A stretch of 47,445 nt of DNA from a virus, in IMG/VR virus record IMGVR_UViG_3300043219_000109, positions 1-47,445 of that record. One strand, given 5' to 3'. Both the position numbers and the translations under genes were made by a program. Of the stretch, positions 44,614-47,445 are shown piece after piece. Every line of letters begins with the position of its first letter. Within the stretch, counting starts at the first letter, position 1. The notes beneath the pieces were generated by a model. It saw only the letters and a list, made by a program, of their open reading frames with translations. It was not told where the DNA came from and made no database searches.

Positions 44614-44631
44614 ATCTCTGTAAAGCTGGTT
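44600..44631 (-). promoter_or_regulatory. Hairpin around the start codon at 44613
   Basis: A perfect 10-bp inverted repeat (44622-44631 with 44600-44609) places AGAGAT and the ATG in its 12-base loop. Folding could limit or time translation initiation. Confidence 0.6.
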
Positions 44632-44638
44632 ATCTATT

Positions 44639-44917
44639 TTAGTTATTATCAGCTTGTAATCCCCTGAGTTTGTTTACCACATTATCGCTAGGTGTCCAGT
44701 TTTTACAAACATCATAAGTACTTATACAAACGTTCTTTTCCATTTGTATACCTCCATCATAATCAACATTCTTACAATTCCCACAACATTCAAGAGATTT
44801 ATTTATCCTCTCAGAGTTTAATAATTGCTCTTTAAGACTTTTTATTAAGTCAAAGGTATCATTAAAACTACTAATAGCAAGTGTCCGTTTTAAATGGTTT
44901 TCATCTTTTCTGGTCAT
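44639..44917 (-). CDS. CCGNC-motif accessory protein (92 aa)
   Basis: A helical N-terminus, then CCGNCKNVDYDGG and a later CISTYDVCKNW, the same four-Cys plan as the protein at 39609-39884. It belongs to a paralogous set of short Cys proteins in this genome. Function unknown. Confidence 0.7.
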   Translation of the reverse strand: MTRKDENHLKRTLAISSFNDTFDLIKSLKEQLLNSERINKSLECCGNCKNVDYDGGIQMEKNVCISTYDVCKNWTPSDNVVNKLRGLQADNN

Positions 44918-45198
44918 CCTAACTCCTTTAAATACGCGTCTGCTTTATCTCTCATCCTTTTATATACACCTGATGCTTCAAATATTAAACATCCATAAGA
45001 TTCTATTAATAGGGCATGAAGTCCTTTAATAATCTCTTCATTGTTTATCTGGATATTTTCAGAAAGTAACAACTGTTTTCTGTTAAGTTCTAAAGAGTGA
45101 TCCCTCATCTTAAGGCTGTTTTCTAAACGTTTTACATCTTCATAATTACAGTAAATACCGTTTACGTGCTCTGCTCCATCTCTATCAAATCTTTTCAT
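44914..45198 (-). CDS. Coiled-coil accessory protein (94 aa)
   Basis: Starts KRFDRDGAEHVNGIYCNYED, like the KRYN start at 39342-39602, followed by a long helix (LENSLKMRDHSLELNRKQLL) and a helical C-terminus. It overlaps its neighbour by four bases. Ea22-like early protein of unknown function. Confidence 0.7.
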   Translation of the reverse strand: MKRFDRDGAEHVNGIYCNYEDVKRLENSLKMRDHSLELNRKQLLLSENIQINNEEIIKGLHALLIESYGCLIFEASGVYKRMRDKADAYLKELG

Positions 45199-45485
45199 TT
45201 TAACCCCTTTAAATATTTTTCAGCTTTACTTACTGGACAATCTTCTGAATGGATATCTTCTTCTTTACAATGAATACATGTTTTATATATATCTAGATAT
45301 GAAACATCTTTAATCAATGCTTGATAAGCCTCTTTTAGTTGTAACTCTAAAAACAATAGTTCTCTTTGGTTGTTAATAAGCTCTTCTTTGGTGTCATCAA
45401 AATAATCATCTTCACATATACCACATGCTTTAATTTTCTTATTTATTTCTAGCTCTTCATAAATTTCTTCGTCTTCTTTATTCAC
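45195..45485 (-). CDS. Ea22-like accessory protein with Cys pair (96 aa)
   Basis: An acidic helical first part with CGIC, then a coiled coil (LLFLELQLKEAYQALIKDVS), then CIHCKEED and the closing IHSEDCPVSKAEKYLKGLK. The ending matches that of 30981-31307. Function unknown. Confidence 0.7.
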   Translation of the reverse strand: MNKEDEEIYEELEINKKIKACGICEDDYFDDTKEELINNQRELLFLELQLKEAYQALIKDVSYLDIYKTCIHCKEEDIHSEDCPVSKAEKYLKGLK

Positions 45486-45738
45486 TTATTTGCCCCTCCC
45501 AATTGTCTGTCATTGACGGCTCGTAATCTTCATCTGATCTAATACATGTCAAGCAAGGATTAACGCAAGCCTTATCTATATCTTTATAACAATTATGACA
45601 GTTTCTTAAATTAAAGCTCTTTGATCTTAATGTTATAACCTCTTCAATAACGCATTGTATCTCTTTGTCAAATGCACCACTACCAGACCATGAACCACCT
45701 TGACAACATAAATTTTCTAATGCTTCATTTATATTCAT
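45478..45738 (-). CDS. Cys-rich accessory protein (86 aa)
   Basis: Opens with INEALENLCCQGGSWSGSGA and ends with CHNCYKDIDKACVNPCLTC, so at least four Cys cluster near residues 48-65. It overlaps the YopX-like gene and the next gene by a few bases. No family is recognised. Confidence 0.65.
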   Translation of the reverse strand: MNINEALENLCCQGGSWSGSGAFDKEIQCVIEEVITLRSKSFNLRNCHNCYKDIDKACVNPCLTCIRSDEDYEPSMTDNWEGQISE

Positions 45739-46085
45739 TTTATCCCCTCATAAATATTACCACAACGCTCTATTTCATTGATAAACTCTGTTATATTTTT
45801 TAGAGGTGCAAACGAACCTAATATTTTATAACAAAACATACCCTCTTTGAATTGTATTTCATAAAAATCTTTATATCCTTTCTGTCTGAAATAATCGCCT
45901 TCATAAAGACGGAATCCTTCACTATCCCAAACCCCTGTAAATTGCATCATAGGCGTGCTAAAATCACCGTCAAAGATTGACATCATACTACCAGCAATGT
46001 ATTGATCTTTCTTTGCTTTACTGTTATCAAAGTAAACCATTTCCTTATTAGCTTCGTGCCATGCTCTAAAATAAAAATCTCTCAT
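45735..46085 (-). CDS. YopX-family protein, copy 2 (116 aa)
   Basis: MRDFYFRAWHEANKEMVYF, the MMQFTGVWDSEGFRLYEGD centre and the CGNIYEG end are the YopX layout, clearly homologous to 41661-42032 but divergent. Having two YopX genes on opposite strands fits the duplicated early-region plan of this phage. Confidence 0.88.
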   Translation of the reverse strand: MRDFYFRAWHEANKEMVYFDNSKAKKDQYIAGSMMSIFDGDFSTPMMQFTGVWDSEGFRLYEGDYFRQKGYKDFYEIQFKEGMFCYKILGSFAPLKNITEFINEIERCGNIYEGIK

Positions 46086-46288
46086 TGTTTCCCCTCTATT
46101 AGTTCTATAGTTAAAGGTGTTACTTCTACAGTATCTTTAAACTCATTCCCATACTCATCTTCCCATTCGTCAATAATATAAGATTTACCGTCTTTCTCGA
46201 ATGATTCACCAATTACCTTATCACCTGAAAAGTAATGATTACCATTCCATTTAACTATACCAATGTATTTTTCTTTCTCATCCTTCAT
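46082..46288 (-). CDS. Hypothetical protein (68 aa)
   Basis: First gene after leader B. A small beta-rich acidic protein (YIGIVKWNGNHYFSGDKVIG, then DTVEVTPLTIELIEGK). Its ribosome site (GGAGG, about nine bases upstream) is at the end of the leader RNA. No family is recognised. Confidence 0.7.
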   Translation of the reverse strand: MKDEKEKYIGIVKWNGNHYFSGDKVIGESFEKDGKSYIIDEWEDEYGNEFKDTVEVTPLTIELIEGKQ

Positions 46289-46420
46289 TTAGTACCTCCA
46301 TACTATTAAAAGTATTCACCTTAACTAGTACCTGTCATTATAGACATATCTCAACTAGCTAGTAGTTTAGCAGACATCCTACTCTTTTATGACCTGAACT
46401 TAAAAGGTAGACTACTCTAA

Positions 46421-46534
46421 GAATTATTTAATTTAACTCTATCGGCTTGGTTCTTTTGGTGCTACAACCCTGACATATTGCTCAAACTAATTTACACATT
46501 CGCGCTAGGTCGTTCGCCTCATACTCACCTGTTT
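46421..46534 (-). ncRNA. Structured leader RNA element B
   Basis: Homolog of 12213-12334. The identical 18-base box lies at 46517-46534, AAGCCGAT at 46448-46441, and the closing hairpin GAGTTA-AATTAAA-TAATTC at 46421-46439. In element A the same stem is AAGCTA/TAGCTT, so three of six pairs changed with pairing kept. It is part of a ~470-nt leader (start near 46759, first gene 46288), whose 5' half also has a long-range stem (46721-46728 with 46662-46669). No open frame of note lies in 46289-46802. Confidence 0.6.
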
Positions 46535-46765
46535 GTTTGATTTACAGTCTAACCATAGAAAACACTGATTAGGAAAGATATTGAAGAAGAGTTATAGATA
46601 AGTCTCATTAATTAAAACAAGACTTTCTACGCTTCTCTTTCACCACGAAAGATAATCAGATGACTTCAGGTATCCGATTTAAAAGCGTACAAAGTCTTAA
46701 AGATATGTACATTGAATGTTCTGAAGTCTGTCTAAATATCAGGCTGGTTAATTCCTAATAAAATA

Positions 46766-46794
46766 AATGTATCATGAAATGCGTATAAAATCAA
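46766..46794 (-). promoter_or_regulatory. Promoter of leader-B operon
   Basis: Minus strand TTGATT (46794-46789), 17-bp spacer, TACATT (46771-46766). The only gene-free stretch large enough for the leader follows it. Confidence 0.6.
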
Positions 46795-46802
46795 GCTAGT
46801 TG

Positions 46803-47216
46803 TTAGTGGAAAGATAAGGTATTGCAATCATAGTCAAATAATTTATTCTTGTTTCTATGGTTGCAAGATTCTTGTGCTTCCTCTTCTGATGCAAATATAT
46901 TTATCTCATTGTGTACAGTCCCAGATCCAATACCTGTTTCATCAAGCATATATTGACGCTCTATTTTCCCTCTGAATGTTTCCTGATACCTAACTTGACC
47001 TATGAATGAAGCCCCTGTAACTGACCATTCCCTTACCTTTTCGCTCCATTGATAACCATAACCGTTACACTCTGGACACATGGCTGTTTTATCTGTACCA
47101 ATAATACTAACCCTTCCTGAGTGATTGCATAATTCACAATAATTTTTATGACTCTCATATGACATATTTATATAATAAACCTCTTGTCTTAAATCGTATT
47201 TAATTTCTATTGTCAT
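46803..47216 (-). CDS. DnaJ-type zinc-ribbon protein (137 aa)
   Basis: CELC at about residues 27-30 and CPECNGYGYQW at about 47-57 form a CxxC-CxxCxGxG zinc site like the repeats of DnaJ, followed by a beta-rich domain and an acidic helix (SEEEAQESC). It may bind protein or nucleic acid. It is the last gene of the operon that begins at 2397 and crosses the circle junction. Confidence 0.75.
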   Translation of the reverse strand: MTIEIKYDLRQEVYYINMSYESHKNYCELCNHSGRVSIIGTDKTAMCPECNGYGYQWSEKVREWSVTGASFIGQVRYQETFRGKIERQYMLDETGIGSGTVHNEINIFASEEEAQESCNHRNKNKLFDYDCNTLSFH

Positions 47217-47335
47217 TTATTCATCTCCTTATAGTGTTCTTCACAAGTCTTTTCATTGTTAAAATTAGGATAGTTCCTAAATACTACTGTTATGATTATT
47301 CCTGCTATTAAGCATATTATTGCCATTAGTTTCAT
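47213..47335 (-). CDS. Small membrane protein (40 aa)
   Basis: The ATG (47335..47333, equal to 17..15) overlaps the HNH stop and the TGA overlaps the next ATG. Residues 3-19 are hydrophobic (LMAIICLIAGIIITVVF), followed by a polar tail (CEEHYKEMNK). It is only complete when the circle is closed. Confidence 0.6.
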   Translation of the reverse strand: MKLMAIICLIAGIIITVVFRNYPNFNNEKTCEEHYKEMNK

Positions 47336-47445
47336 AAGTGCCTCCATGATTTTCTTGAATTTATTCTATTAACAGTACATCTTGCAATGTTAAAATCTTT
47401 TGCAATTGTAATACTCTTTTCGCCATTGTCTTTTCTTCTCCGTAT
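47319..47445. repeat. Terminal direct repeat, right copy
   Basis: Identical to 1..127; see the left copy. It contains the 3' end of the HNH gene and the start of the 40-codon membrane-protein gene. Confidence 0.95.

Overview
This window is one complete, circularly closed genome of a tailed double-stranded DNA phage. The first 127 bases recur exactly as the last 127 (1..127 = 47319..47445), so the unique length is 47,318 bp and the window ends are an arbitrary cut inside a homing-endonuclease gene. Base composition is AT-rich (roughly one third G+C by eye). Nearly every gene has a strong AGGAG-type ribosome site, and several promoters match TTGACA-17-TATAAT closely. The host is therefore a low-GC bacterium with ordinary sigma-70 promoters and Shine-Dalgarno use, not a Bacteroidota-type host. 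A spanin-like gene in the lysis cassette suggests a host with an outer membrane. No integrase, partition gene or CI-type repressor with a peptidase domain is visible, so I see no direct evidence for lysogeny.

Layout. Most genes lie on the minus strand; four short plus-strand islands (6054-8402, 12672-14112, 29970-31523, 41661-42473) each start at a divergent promoter pair. Minus-strand blocks, in transcription order: (a) 46288-42607, small accessory proteins and a replication-initiation-like protein behind a ~470-nt RNA leader; (b) 41442-39342, a Rha-type regulator and small proteins; (c) 39224-36088, small genes then terminase small and large subunits; (d) 36020-31644, six tRNAs, a small gene, the RNA ligase RtcB, portal and MuF-like minor head protein, ended by a strong terminator; (e) 29870-28135, a second Rha paralog and small genes, ended by a terminator; (f) 27969-14109, scaffold, P22-type coat, connectors, tail tube, tail chaperones with a likely -1 frameshift, tape measure, tail tip and a repeat-bearing fibre, driven by a perfect-consensus promoter that carries a palindromic operator; (g) 12090-10038, small genes behind a second ~440-nt leader related to the one in (a), then a membrane-anchored HTH protein; (h) 9920-8399, lysis cassette, preceded by a promoter with a terminator immediately behind it; (i) 5946-2658, recombination and replication genes (ERF, SSB, RusA); (j) 2397 through the circle junction to 46803, small regulators, zinc proteins and the HNH homing nuclease.

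How it fits together. ERF, SSB and RusA form a small recombination module. Replication otherwise appears to depend on the host, with one initiator/loader-like protein (43941-44450) and no polymerase. Capsid and packaging combine a Terminase_3 large subunit, an SPP1-gp6-like portal, a MuF-like protein and a P22-like coat; circular permutation with headful packaging would fit the circular assembly. The tRNA array sits in one transcript with RtcB, which suggests a tRNA supply-and-repair unit.

The less ordinary features are regulatory. They are two homologous long RNA leaders with a compensated hairpin, a tRNA-like 121-nt RNA starting exactly at its predicted promoter start, four genes (three of them DNA-binding regulators) whose promoters place the transcription start on the ATG (leaderless), a promoter-terminator pair before the lysis genes, and CTTAACA-type operators at late promoters.
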